This document shows positions 37,415-45,408 of a DNA stretch of 64,000 nucleotides, one piece after another. The stretch lies in the NCBI RefSeq assembly GCF_006439025.1, contig NZ_RCYZ01000004.1:1-64000 (forward strand). Reading direction: 5' to 3'. This DNA is from Hymenobacter nivis. Lineage in GTDB: Bacteria; Bacteroidota; Bacteroidia; Cytophagales; Hymenobacteraceae. The stretch's first letter is position 1. Every line of letters begins with the position of its first letter. The notes beneath the pieces were generated by a model. It had not been told where the DNA came from. It searched no databases and worked only from the letters and a program-made list of their open reading frames with translations. The position numbers and the translations under genes were made by a program.

Positions 37415-38506
37415 ATGCCTGATTCCGGCTCCGCTGCCCGCGCCCGCAAAATTGCCCAGTTCGACCCCAATGCCCCCGGCGACGCCGAAGGCGGGCTTTT
37501 TGGCTTGCCCTTTACGTCCGAAGAAGCCCAGGTAGTGGTGGTGCCCGTGCCTTGGGAAGTGACCGTGAGCTACCGCGCCGGCACGGCTCAGGGCCCCGCC
37601 GCTGTGCACGAGGCCTCCTTACAAGTGGACCTCTACGACCCCGACCTGCCCAACGCCTGGCAGTTGGGCCTAGCCCTTGAGGAAGCCGATGCCGAAGTGG
37701 CCGCCACCAGCGCCCGCCTGCGCCCGCTGGCCGCCGACTACATCGGTTGGCTGGAGGCCGGTGAGCCCGACGCCGACGCCGAGGCCATGCGCGCCGTGCC
37801 CGCCCTCGTGAACGCCGAGGGCGACAAGCTGCGCCAGTGGCTGGCCGCCAAAACGGGGGCCCTGCTCGACGGCGGCCAGTCGGTGATGGTACTCGGCGGC
37901 GACCACAGCACGCCGCTGGGCTTTCTTGATGCCTTGGCGGCCCGCCACCCGGAGTTTGCCATTTTGCAAATCGATGCGCACTGCGACCTGCGGCCCTCCT
38001 ACGAGGGCTTTAAGTACTCGCACGCCAGCATTATGCATAATGCGCTGCTGCTGCCGCAGGTGAAAAAGCTGGTGCAAGTGGGCATCCGCGATTATTGCCA
38101 GCAGGAGGCCGAGTTCATCGAGCAGTCGCACGGGCGGGTGGCGTTGTTCGGCCAGCGATTTTTGAGCGAGGAGCGCTACGCCAAGAAATCTTGGAAGAAG
38201 GTGTGTGGTAAAATCATTGCCCAGCTGCCGCCCAAGGTGTACCTCAGCTTCGACATCGACGGCCTCGACCCCAAGCTGTGCCCCGGCACCGGCACGCCCG
38301 TGCCCGGCGGCCTAGAGTACGAAGAAGCCACGTTCCTCATCCGCAGCATTGTGCGGGCCGGCATCACCATCATCGGGTGCGACCTCAACGAGGTGGCTCC
38401 CGGCGATACCGACTGGAACGGCATCGTGGGGGCCCGCTTGCTCTACCAAATGGCCAACTGGATGGCCGTGTCGCAGGGCCGCCTCGCCGCTCGGAAACAC
38501 GAATAG
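37415..38506 (+). CDS. Ureohydrolase of arginase/agmatinase family
   Basis: 363 residues from the ATG at 37415; the open frame extends upstream only to a TTG inside the repeat. The binuclear manganese ligands are intact: the His in VLGGDHSTPLGFLD, the IDAHCDLRPSY motif, and SFDIDGLDP with both aspartates. It hydrolyses a guanidino compound to urea plus an amine. The sequence is closer to agmatinase (SpeB) than to formiminoglutamase, but the N-terminal half has a long insert (about residues 80-140) and the substrate is unproven. Polyamine genes are not adjacent, so the assignment rests on sequence alone. Confidence 0.85.
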   Translation: MPDSGSAARARKIAQFDPNAPGDAEGGLFGLPFTSEEAQVVVVPVPWEVTVSYRAGTAQGPAAVHEASLQVDLYDPDLPNAWQLGLALEEADAEVAATSARLRPLAADYIGWLEAGEPDADAEAMRAVPALVNAEGDKLRQWLAAKTGALLDGGQSVMVLGGDHSTPLGFLDALAARHPEFAILQIDAHCDLRPSYEGFKYSHASIMHNALLLPQVKKLVQVGIRDYCQQEAEFIEQSHGRVALFGQRFLSEERYAKKSWKKVCGKIIAQLPPKVYLSFDIDGLDPKLCPGTGTPVPGGLEYEEATFLIRSIVRAGITIIGCDLNEVAPGDTDWNGIVGARLLYQMANWMAVSQGRLAARKHE

Positions 38507-38556
38507 GGGCCCTGCCGTAAAAGCCGGGTCATTCACCCAAACACCGCATTATTGCC

Positions 38557-38895
38557 ATGCTTAGTTTCATCCTCAAATTCCTACTCACGGCCGTGCTCGT
38601 GTACGGCCTGAGCCGCGTGCTGCCCGGGGTAGCCCTCGACGGCGTGGGTGGAGCCGCCATCCTGGTCATCGTGCTGGGCATCCTCAACGCCGTGGTAAAG
38701 CCCGTGCTTAGCCTGCTGAGCTTGCCCATCAACATCCTCACGCTGGGCCTGTTCTCGCTGGTTATCAACGTCATCATCATCAAGCTGGCCGACTACATGA
38801 TGAGCAGCTTCGACGTGCACGGCTTTCTGAACGCGCTGCTGTTCAGCCTGGGTCTGGCCGTGGTGAACACCGTGGTGGACGCCGTACTAGACTAA
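38557..38895 (+). CDS. Small four-helix membrane protein, phage-holin superfamily IV type
   Basis: 112 residues, nearly all hydrophobic: FILKFLLTAVLVYGLSRVLP, AILVIVLGILNAVVKPVLSL, ILTLGLFSLVINVIIIKLAD and ALLFSLGLAVVNTVVDAV. The central KPVLSLLSLPINILTLGLFS pattern is that of the widespread bacterial 'phage holin family' (PF04020-like). Despite the name, members are chromosomal and not linked to phage lysis. No phage genes are nearby. It has a strong terminator 21 nt after the stop. Function unknown. Confidence 0.85.
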   Translation: MLSFILKFLLTAVLVYGLSRVLPGVALDGVGGAAILVIVLGILNAVVKPVLSLLSLPINILTLGLFSLVINVIIIKLADYMMSSFDVHGFLNALLFSLGLAVVNTVVDAVLD

Positions 38896-38915
38896 ATATT
38901 AATTGATGCCCAGGG

Positions 38916-38956
38916 GCCCCACCGCTAGCTAATTGCTGGCGGTGGGGCTTTTTTTT
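38916..38956 (+). terminator. Terminator of the small membrane protein gene
   Basis: A 10-bp perfect stem GCCCCACCGC / GCGGTGGGGC with a 13-base loop, followed by eight T. It also protects against read-through into the convergent DUF4349 gene. Confidence 0.92.
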
Positions 38957-38971
38957 CCTATTGGGCAACGC

Positions 38972-39817
38972 CTAAGTGGCCGTGCGCCGCCGCCAGCGCC
39001 GTGCCACCCACCAGCCGGCCAGGCCCAGCACGAACAACGGCCAAATGCTCACCGCACCGATGAGTAGCCCGGTGCTCAGCTCCCAGCCGCCGTACAGGGC
39101 CCCCACCAGCCGGCTGCCCAGCGACACCATCGGCGCGTCGGGCGTGGCAATGGGCAGCAGCTGGTAGCAGGTGAGGGTGATGGTGGAGTAGCCTACTTCG
39201 TCGTCGAGGGTTTTCAGGCGGCTCTCCGTGCTTTCAATTTCCTCGCGTATCCCGCCCATTTTCTCCTCAATCTCCAGGATATCGCTCACTTTTTTGGCTT
39301 GGCCGAGCAGGGCCAGGTACCGTTGCTCCACGGCGCGCTTGCTACGGAGGCGGGCGGCTGCGTCGGCGTGTTCAGCCGTTACATCGTCAGCGGCCAGCTT
39401 CTTTTCTTCCACGGTACCCAGGCGAGCCAGGGCCCCCAGCAAGGCATCGAACTGCTCTGCCCGCACCCGCACGGTGGTTTCCTGCCGCCACTCGCCGTCA
39501 GCACGGGTTTCGGTGGCGGCGCTGGTGTAGCCCCCGCTGCGGCGCACCAGGCTGTCGAGGCTGGTGCTGGAGCGGGGCAGGCTGGCCACCTTCACCCGTA
39601 GCTCGGCGTGGTAGATGCGCAGGCGCGGTGCGGCCGCCCCCGCCGGCTTCAGCGTCGTGGCCTGGGTGGGGTTTGCGGAAATTTCCTCCCGGGCTTCATC
39701 CGTGGTTTCCTGAGGCGCCGGGGCCCTAGCTAAGCCGTTTTCTGCCTGTTTGCGTTCCTGGCTGCACCCGCACAACAGCGCGGCCAGCCCAAGGGCAATC
39801 CCCAAGGTGTTTTTCAT
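38972..39817 (-). CDS. DUF4349 lipoprotein
   Basis: 281 residues. The signal ends in a lipobox (ALGLAALLCGCS). The periplasmic part has RIYHAELRVKVASLPRSSTS, SLVRRSGGYTSAATETR and VRAEQFDALLGALARLGTVE, then a coiled-coil region (DILEIEEKMGGIREEIESTE, SRLKTLDDEVGYSTITLT) as in DUF4349 proteins. A C-terminal membrane helix (GLLIGAVSIWPLFVLGLAGW) and a basic cluster (ARRWRRRTAT) follow. The combination of lipid anchor and C-terminal helix is typical of this family, whose function is unknown. It is convergent with the previous gene. Confidence 0.9.
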   Translation of the reverse strand: MKNTLGIALGLAALLCGCSQERKQAENGLARAPAPQETTDEAREEISANPTQATTLKPAGAAAPRLRIYHAELRVKVASLPRSSTSLDSLVRRSGGYTSAATETRADGEWRQETTVRVRAEQFDALLGALARLGTVEEKKLAADDVTAEHADAAARLRSKRAVEQRYLALLGQAKKVSDILEIEEKMGGIREEIESTESRLKTLDDEVGYSTITLTCYQLLPIATPDAPMVSLGSRLVGALYGGWELSTGLLIGAVSIWPLFVLGLAGWWVARRWRRRTAT

Positions 39818-39910
39818 GTTCGTTCAACTGTAAAGTGAAACTGAAAACCAAAAGGCTGCGCAGCCAGGCTTTTATGCCAACGAATGGCCGGAAGTAACCC
39901 ACCCGGCCAC

Positions 39911-39942
39911 AAAAAAAGCTTCCGGCGGGAGGCCGGAAGCTT
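39911..39942 (-). terminator. murA terminator
   Basis: On the minus strand an 11-bp perfect stem AAGCTTCCGGC / GCCGGAAGCTT with a five-base loop runs into seven T, 23 nt after the murA stop. Confidence 0.92.
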
Positions 39943-39964
39943 CTATTTTTCTAAACCAGGTTGG

Positions 39965-41269
39965 CTACAAGCGCCGAATATCGGCACCCAATGCGTTGAG
40001 GCGCTGGTCGATGAACTGGTAGCCGCGGTCAATCTGCTCCACGTTGAGGATGGTGCTGCTGCCCTCGGCGCTGAGCGCGGCAATGAGCAGGGCCACGCCG
40101 GCCCGGATATCGGGCGAGGTCATGGTGATGCCGCGCAGACGCGTGCGCTGATCGAGGCCGATGACCGTGGCGCGGTGCGGGTCGCAGAGAATAATTTGGG
40201 CCCCCATGTCGATGAGTTTATCGACAAAAAATAGGCGGCTCTCGAACATCTTCTGGTGGATGAGCACCGTGCCCTTGGCCTGGCAGGCCACCACCAGCAC
40301 AATGCTGAGCAGGTCGGGGGTGAAGCCCGGCCAGGTGTGGTCGCTGACGGTTAGGATGGAGCCGTCGAGATAGGTGTTGATTTCGTAGTGCGGCTGGGCC
40401 GGGATGTGGATGTCGTCGCCGCGGAATTCGATCTGGATGCCCAGCTTGCGGAACGTGTCCGGGATGAGGCCCAGCTCGGGAATCTGGCAATCCTTGATGG
40501 TGATTTCGGAGCCCGTCATGGCCGCCAGGCCAATGAAGGAGCCGATTTCAATCATGTCGGGCAGCATGCGGTGCTCGGTGCCGCCCAGGCTTTCCACCCC
40601 CTCAATGGTAAGCAGGTTGGAGCCAATGCCCTGGATGTTAGCGCCCATGCGCACCAGCATGCGGCACAGCTGCTGCAAATAGGGCTCGCAGGCGGCGTTG
40701 TAGATGGTGGTGGTGCCCTCGGCCAGCACGGCGGCCATCACGATGTTGGCCGTGCCCGTCACCGAGGCCTCATCGAGCAGCATGTGGGTGCCCTTGAGCT
40801 TGCCGTCGGCCTTGATGCGGTAGAAATCGGTGCCCTCCAGGGTGAGCTGGCCGCCGAGCTTTTCGAGGCCCAGAAAGTGCGTGTCCATCGGCCGGCGGCC
40901 GATTTTGTCGCCGCCCGGCTTGGGCAGCTGGCAGCGGCCGTAGCGCCCGAGCATGGGCCCCAGAATCATTACCGAGCCGCGCAGGGCCCCGGCTTGCTTC
41001 ACGAATTCGGGCGAATCCATGTAGTCCAAGTGCACGTCTTCGGCCTGGAAGCGGTAGGTGTCGGTGGCCAGCTTGCCCACTTTCACGCCCATGTCGCGCA
41101 GCAGCTCGATGAGCTTGTTGACGTCGCGGATGTCGGGGATGTTGCTGATGGTGACCGGCTCGGGGGTGAGCAGCACTGCGCAGAGGATTTGCAGGGCTTC
41201 GTTTTTGGCACCTTGGGGCGTGATTTCGCCGCGGAGCGGCTGGCCGCCGCGCACTTCAAATGCAGCCAT
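39965..41269 (-). CDS. murA: UDP-N-acetylglucosamine 1-carboxyvinyltransferase with Asp at the catalytic Cys position
   Basis: 434 residues. It opens AAFEVRGGQPLRGEITPQGA and includes the substrate-binding AKNEALQILCA. The active-site loop reads LPKPGGDKIGRRPMDTHFLG: Asp121 (codon 40907-40909) replaces the Cys that is attacked by fosfomycin in most bacteria. It catalyses the first committed step of peptidoglycan synthesis. The Cys-to-Asp form is known in mycobacteria and chlamydiae and confers intrinsic fosfomycin resistance. The gene follows DUF4290 by 84 bp, but a terminator-like hairpin ends 31 nt before its start codon. Confidence 0.95.
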   Translation of the reverse strand: MAAFEVRGGQPLRGEITPQGAKNEALQILCAVLLTPEPVTISNIPDIRDVNKLIELLRDMGVKVGKLATDTYRFQAEDVHLDYMDSPEFVKQAGALRGSVMILGPMLGRYGRCQLPKPGGDKIGRRPMDTHFLGLEKLGGQLTLEGTDFYRIKADGKLKGTHMLLDEASVTGTANIVMAAVLAEGTTTIYNAACEPYLQQLCRMLVRMGANIQGIGSNLLTIEGVESLGGTEHRMLPDMIEIGSFIGLAAMTGSEITIKDCQIPELGLIPDTFRKLGIQIEFRGDDIHIPAQPHYEINTYLDGSILTVSDHTWPGFTPDLLSIVLVVACQAKGTVLIHQKMFESRLFFVDKLIDMGAQIILCDPHRATVIGLDQRTRLRGITMTSPDIRAGVALLIAALSAEGSSTILNVEQIDRGYQFIDQRLNALGADIRRL

Positions 41270-41300
41270 AAGTTTCGGGAAAGGGTAAGCGGGAGTAAAT

Positions 41301-41336
41301 AAAAAACCGCCCGGCTGGCGTGGGCCAACCCGGCGG
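41301..41336 (-). terminator. Terminator-like hairpin in the DUF4290-murA gap
   Basis: On the minus strand an imperfect 13-bp stem (CCGCCGGGTTGGC / GCCAGCCGGGCGG) is followed by six T. It lies between two genes that otherwise look like an operon, 31 nt before the murA ATG. Confidence 0.75.
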
Positions 41337-41353
41337 CGTGAAAAGGCAAGTGG

Positions 41354-42109
41354 TTACTGCGGTGGCTGCTGGGGCTCTTGGCGGCCCTTTTTGCCGTTTT
41401 TCTTGTTGCGTTTCTGGCCGTTGCCGAAGCTGTTGTTGCCGTAGCCGTTGCCGCTGGGGGCCCCAGTGCGGCGCGGCTGGTTGGCCTGCGAGGCGAAAGG
41501 TGCGCGGCTGCTGGCGTTGCCACCGCCCGTGCTGGGGGCTACGCCGGGGCCCATCTCAAACAAATCCTCTTGGTCCACCATGGCGGGGTCCAGCTTCAGT
41601 TGGCCGTTCGACAGCTCGCTGAGGTGGCGGATGATGGTGGCATCCTTGGCGTTTTCCTTGTTGTGCTGGCGGAACAGGAACTTCATCGTGCGCCCGATCT
41701 GGATGGCGGCCTGCTCACGCTCTTCCGGAGTTTCCAGCGTTAGGGCCTTGGCGATGAGGGCCTCGATGGCACGGCCGTAGGCGCGCAGGCGCGGCGGCTG
41801 GCGCGGGTAGGGTACGGGCTTGGGGCGCGTCACGCGCAGGCTCACGGGGCGCAGGGCCACGGGGGCCTCCAACTCTATTTCCTCGCCCAACAGGGCCGAC
41901 AGGTGGCTCCAGAGGCGGGTTTGAATGTCGGGCTGGTCGCGCAGGGCGGGCTTGAGGCGCAGGATAAGCTGCACGATCTGGGCGGCGCGGCGGGTGCGCT
42001 CGGCCACGTCTTCCACCGCGCGCAGGCCCTGGATGAGCTGGTAAGTGCTTTGCCCGTACTCGCGCACCAGCAGCTGCAAGTGGAAGGGCAGGGATTGAAA
42101 CTCGTTCAT
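41354..42109 (-). CDS. DUF4290 protein
   Basis: 251 residues from the ATG at 42109, which gives the conserved start MNEFQSLPFHLQLLVREYGQ. Upstream in-frame sequence is Pro-rich and runs into the MITE-like element. The helical core has IVQLILRLKPALRDQPDIQT, RLWSHLSALLGEEIELEAP and later AIQIGRTMKFLFRQHNKENA. The C-terminal 70 residues are Gly/Asn/Lys-rich and disordered. DUF4290 proteins are nearly confined to Bacteroidota, commonly precede murA and have no known function; the same order is seen here. Confidence 0.9.
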   Translation of the reverse strand: MNEFQSLPFHLQLLVREYGQSTYQLIQGLRAVEDVAERTRRAAQIVQLILRLKPALRDQPDIQTRLWSHLSALLGEEIELEAPVALRPVSLRVTRPKPVPYPRQPPRLRAYGRAIEALIAKALTLETPEEREQAAIQIGRTMKFLFRQHNKENAKDATIIRHLSELSNGQLKLDPAMVDQEDLFEMGPGVAPSTGGGNASSRAPFASQANQPRRTGAPSGNGYGNNSFGNGQKRNKKNGKKGRQEPQQPPQ

Positions 42110-42191
42110 AATAACTGGGAGTGGGAAGCGAGGAGCGGGCAGCGGTGCAAAACCCGCCGGGGCCCCCGCCGGCCTAAAGGTAAGGGCCGGT

Positions 42192-42320
42192 TTTGTAGAA
42201 CGGAGTGGCACTCCGTTGCGGGTAAGATTCGCCGATGAAATAGGGCCCCGGAGCAGTTGGGGGCCCCGGGCGGCCGGCGCCCTGGGCTAAGGGCATCGGA
42301 GTGCCGCTACGTTTTACAAA
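42192..42320. repeat. 129-bp MITE-like element with 24-bp terminal inverted repeats
   Basis: The left end (42192-42215) and the reverse complement of the right end (42297-42320) match at 21 of 24 positions, both starting TTTGTA and ending GGCACTCCG. The interior has a GGGGCCCC and no coding capacity. The right arm contains the pcrA stop codon (42314-42316). Confidence 0.8.
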
Positions 42321-44569
42321 TGAATGCGCAGCTTGGCGAAGCTCAGCAGCAGCACCTTCTCGCCCACTTCCTCAAAGTCGATAGTGGCCTTGGCGCCGGC
42401 GGGCTCCTTTTCCAGCAAGCGCACCACGCCGAAGCCGAACTTGGGGTGCTCCACGCGCTGGCCGGCCACCAGGTTCTTGGTGTCGGAAGGGGCGAAGTCG
42501 GCCGGGGCCACGTACTTGGTGGCGGCCACTTTGCGCGGCAGCACCGGCACCAGGTTCGAGCGGCGCTCGAACACGTGCTGGAAGGGCTGCTCGCCCGCGC
42601 CGGGGCCACCGCCGGATGCGAACTTGAAGTGCACAAAGGCCGGGTCGATTTCGTCCAGGAAGCGGCTTTTCTCGGCGCTGCGCAGGTTGCCCCACTGGTA
42701 GCGCGAGGTGGCGTAGCTCAAGGTCAGCTTCTTCTCGGCCCGCGTGATGGCCACGTAAAACAGGCGGCGCTCCTCCTCCAGGTCGGCCCGCGAGGTAATC
42801 ATCATCTGGCTCGGAAACAGGTTTTCCTCCATGCCCACGATGAACACGTTGCGGAATTCCAGGCCCTTGGCCGAGTGAATGGTCATTAGCGTTACGGCCT
42901 CGCCCTCCTGCGCAGCGTCCTTCAGGTCGGAGTCCGTCACCAGGGCAATGTCCTGCAAAAAGGCCCCCAGGCTCTTGTCCTCGCGCTCGGGGTCGTCCAC
43001 GTATTCCTTGATGCCGTTGAGCAATTCCTGGATGTTCTCGTAGCGCGAGAGGCCCTCAATGCTCTTGTCGGCGTACAGTTCCTCAATCATCCCCGAGTTC
43101 TTGGCGATGAACTTGGCGGCCTCAAACGCATCTTCGCGGGCGGCCAGGGCGGTGTAGGCCTTGATGTTCTCGGCGAAGGTGACGACCGGGTTGGAGATGC
43201 GGGCCGGCACGAACTGATCGGCGTTGGCCACCACTTCCCAGAGGCTGTGGTTGGCGGCCTCGGCGGTGGCAATGAGCTTGCTGATGGTGGTGTCGCCGAT
43301 GCCGCGCTTGGGGTAGTTGATGACGCGGCGCAGGGCCTGCTCGTCGTTCTGGTTCACCGTCAGGCGCAGGTAGGCCACCAGGTCCTTGATTTCCTTGCGC
43401 TGGTAAAAGCTCAGGCCCCCCACAATCTTGTAGCGGATGTTGAGCTTGCGCAGGGCTTCCTCCATGGCCCGGCTCTGGGCGTTGGTGCGGTAGAGAATGG
43501 CGAAGTTGTCGTACGACAGGTGCCCGTTCATCTTGTCCTCGAAGATGGTGGTGGCCACCAACTTGCCTTCTTCATTGTCCGACGCGGCCTTGATGACCTC
43601 GATGAGCGTGCCCTCTTCGTTCTCCGAAAACACGTCCTTGCGCAGCTGCGCCTGGTTGTTTTTGATGACCGAGTTGGCCGCCTTCACAATGTTCTGAGTG
43701 GAGCGGTAGTTCTGCTCCAACTTGAAGATTTTCAGCTCCGGGTAGTCTTTCTCGAAGTTGAGGATGTTGGTAATATCGGCGCCGCGGAAGGCGTAGATGC
43801 TCTGCGCGTCGTCGCCCACTACGCAGATATTCCGCTCTTTAGCCGCCAGCTTGCGGGTGATGAGGTACTGCGAGTAGTTGGTGTCCTGGTACTCGTCCAC
43901 CATCACGAACCGAAACATGTTCTGGTACTTGTTCAGCACGTCGGCGTGCTCCCGAAACAGCACGTTGGTGTTGAAGAGCAGGTCGTCGAAATCCATGGCG
44001 CCGGCCTTGAAGCAGCGCTGCTGGTACTGCTGGTACAGCACCCCAATCTTGGGCCGGAGCGCCGCCTCGTCGTCGGCCTTTATGGAGGCGTCGCTCAGGT
44101 ACTGGTTCACCGAAATCAGCTTGTTCTTGGCCGCCGAGATGCGGCCCAGCACGAGGCCCGGCTTATAAAGCTTGTCGTCCAGCTCCAACTCCCGGATAAT
44201 CTGGCCGATGAGCGTCTTGGTATCCTGGGTGTCGTAGATGGTGAAGCTGCGCGGGTAGCCGATTTTGTCGGCCTCCGAGCGCAGGATTTTGGCGAACACC
44301 GAGTGGAAGGTGCCCATCCACAAGCTGCGGGCGTTGGGGCCCACCACCTTTTCCACGCGGGCGCGCATTTCCTTGGCGGCCTTGTTGGTGAAGGTGAGGG
44401 CCAGGATATTAAACGGGCTCACGCCTTGCTCCAGCAAGTGGGCGATGCGGTAGGTGAGCACCCGGGTTTTGCCCGAGCCGGCCCCGGCGATAATCATGCA
44501 GGGGCCCTCGGTTTGCATCACCGCGCCGGCCTGGGAGGGGTTGAGCAGGGAAAGATAATCTAATGCCAT
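42314..44569 (-). CDS. pcrA: UvrD/PcrA-type DNA helicase
   Basis: 751 residues, superfamily 1A. Motifs in order: Q motif [15 protein letters not shown], Walker [31 protein letters not shown] (Ia), [14 protein letters not shown] (II), [16 protein letters not shown] (III), KLEQNYRST (IV), [18 protein letters not shown] (V) and [12 protein letters not shown] (VI). The C-terminal Tudor-like [14 protein letters not shown] is present. It unwinds DNA 3'-5' in nucleotide excision or mismatch repair and at stalled forks. The last residues (RIHL) and the stop lie in the right arm of the MITE-like element. A textbook promoter is 32 nt upstream of the start. Confidence 0.96.
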   Translation of the reverse strand: MALDYLSLLNPSQAGAVMQTEGPCMIIAGAGSGKTRVLTYRIAHLLEQGVSPFNILALTFTNKAAKEMRARVEKVVGPNARSLWMGTFHSVFAKILRSEADKIGYPRSFTIYDTQDTKTLIGQIIRELELDDKLYKPGLVLGRISAAKNKLISVNQYLSDASIKADDEAALRPKIGVLYQQYQQRCFKAGAMDFDDLLFNTNVLFREHADVLNKYQNMFRFVMVDEYQDTNYSQYLITRKLAAKERNICVVGDDAQSIYAFRGADITNILNFEKDYPELKIFKLEQNYRSTQNIVKAANSVIKNNQAQLRKDVFSENEEGTLIEVIKAASDNEEGKLVATTIFEDKMNGHLSYDNFAILYRTNAQSRAMEEALRKLNIRYKIVGGLSFYQRKEIKDLVAYLRLTVNQNDEQALRRVINYPKRGIGDTTISKLIATAEAANHSLWEVVANADQFVPARISNPVVTFAENIKAYTALAAREDAFEAAKFIAKNSGMIEELYADKSIEGLSRYENIQELLNGIKEYVDDPEREDKSLGAFLQDIALVTDSDLKDAAQEGEAVTLMTIHSAKGLEFRNVFIVGMEENLFPSQMMITSRADLEEERRLFYVAITRAEKKLTLSYATSRYQWGNLRSAEKSRFLDEIDPAFVHFKFASGGGPGAGEQPFQHVFERRSNLVPVLPRKVAATKYVAPADFAPSDTKNLVAGQRVEHPKFGFGVVRLLEKEPAGAKATIDFEEVGEKVLLLSFAKLRIHL

Positions 44570-44600
44570 CGGTAGAAAGCCGCCGAATTGACGGTAGTTA

Positions 44601-44630
44601 CAAAGGTAACCCCGGGGCCCGGGGGCGCAA
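44601..44630 (-). promoter_or_regulatory. pcrA promoter
   Basis: On the minus strand TTG (44628-44630), 19 nt, TACCTTTG (44601-44608); start codon 32 nt downstream. Confidence 0.8.
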
Positions 44631-44652
44631 CCCGCCCGCGCCGGCCGGGCGG

Positions 44653-44660
44653 TATCTTTG
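44653..44660 (+). promoter_or_regulatory. -7 box of the DUF3109 gene, four bases from the ATG
   Basis: TATCTTTG is a perfect TAnnTTTG box, and the ATG begins at 44665. Transcription starting about seven bases after the box would give a leaderless mRNA. No TTG -33 element is seen. Confidence 0.6.
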
Positions 44661-44664
44661 CGGT

Positions 44665-45240
44665 ATGATTATTATCCAGCAAACAGTTATTTCCGACGAC
44701 CTCGCCGACAACTTTTTCGTCTGCAACCTGGAGGCGTGCAAGGGCGCCTGCTGCGTGGAAGGCGACCTGGGGGCCCCCTTGGAGGAGGCCGAGCTAAAAA
44801 TTCTGGAAACGGAGTACGAAAACATCAAGCCCTTCCTCACCGAAGCGGGCCGCCAGGCCATTGCCGAGCAGGGCCTCTACATCAAGGATTGGGAGGACGA
44901 CTATAGCACAACCACGATTGGCGACCGAGAGTGCGCCTACGCGCTATATGATGGCAAAGGCATCCTGAAATGCGGCATCGAGGAAGCGTATTTGGCGGGG
45001 GCCACCACGTTCAAAAAGCCCATTAGCTGCCACCTGTACCCCATTCGCATCACGAAGTACGAAGAGTTTGAGGCCTTGAACTACGACCGCTGGAGCATCT
45101 GCTCGCCGGCCTGCTCGTACGGCGCCAACCTGGGCGTGCGGGTGTACCAGTTCCTGAAAGACCCGCTCATCCGCAAGTACGGCGAGGACTGGTACAACGA
45201 GCTGGACCGCGAAGTGCAGAGCCAGCTGGGGGCGAAATAA
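44665..45240 (+). CDS. DUF3109 (YkgJ-like cysteine cluster) protein
   Basis: 191 residues from the ATG at 44665. A cysteine cluster typical of the YkgJ/DUF3109 group is present: [19 protein letters not shown], later [25 protein letters not shown] and [10 protein letters not shown], suggesting a bound metal or iron-sulfur centre. The C-terminal helix is [20 protein letters not shown]. Function unknown; the family is common in Bacteroidota. It is divergent from pcrA. Its promoter box lies four bases before the start codon. A large dispersed inverted repeat follows the stop by 30 bp. Confidence 0.9.
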   Translation: MIIIQQTVISDDLADNFFVCNLEACKGACCVEGDLGAPLEEAELKILETEYENIKPFLTEAGRQAIAEQGLYIKDWEDDYSTTTIGDRECAYALYDGKGILKCGIEEAYLAGATTFKKPISCHLYPIRITKYEEFEALNYDRWSICSPACSYGANLGVRVYQFLKDPLIRKYGEDWYNELDREVQSQLGAK

Positions 45241-45270
45241 CCCCCTTTTTGGCTGCTTAAAACCAAAAAA

Positions 45271-45380
45271 CTGTCATCCCGAACGAAGTGAAGGATCTGA
45301 GGCCCCTTGAACCGCTTACAGTAATTAATACTGCGCGCCGTTCAAGTGTCCTCAGATCCTTCACTGCGTTCGGGACGACA
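45271..45380. repeat. Large REP-like inverted repeat with GTCATCCCGAACGAAG core
   Basis: Left arm 45271-45312 and right arm 45340-45380 are imperfect inverted copies, from CTGTCATCCCGAACGAAG to CCTTGAAC and back from GTTCAAG to CGGGACGACAAG, with 27 bases between. It can fold into a hairpin of about 40 bp between the convergent DUF3109 and mqo genes. The core GTCATCCCGAACGAAG is a widely dispersed repeat type in Bacteroidota. Confidence 0.85.
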
Positions 45381-45408
45381 AGAGGGTGCCCATTTCAGGG
45401 CCCCCAGC

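Noticed and set aside
38557..38895. Prophage remnant suggested by the holin-family protein
   Set aside because: This family is chromosomal and widespread, and no other phage gene, att site or integrase is present.
43247..44563. 438-codon open frame antisense to pcrA
   Set aside because: A shadow of the helicase gene caused by codon bias; no motif or signal.
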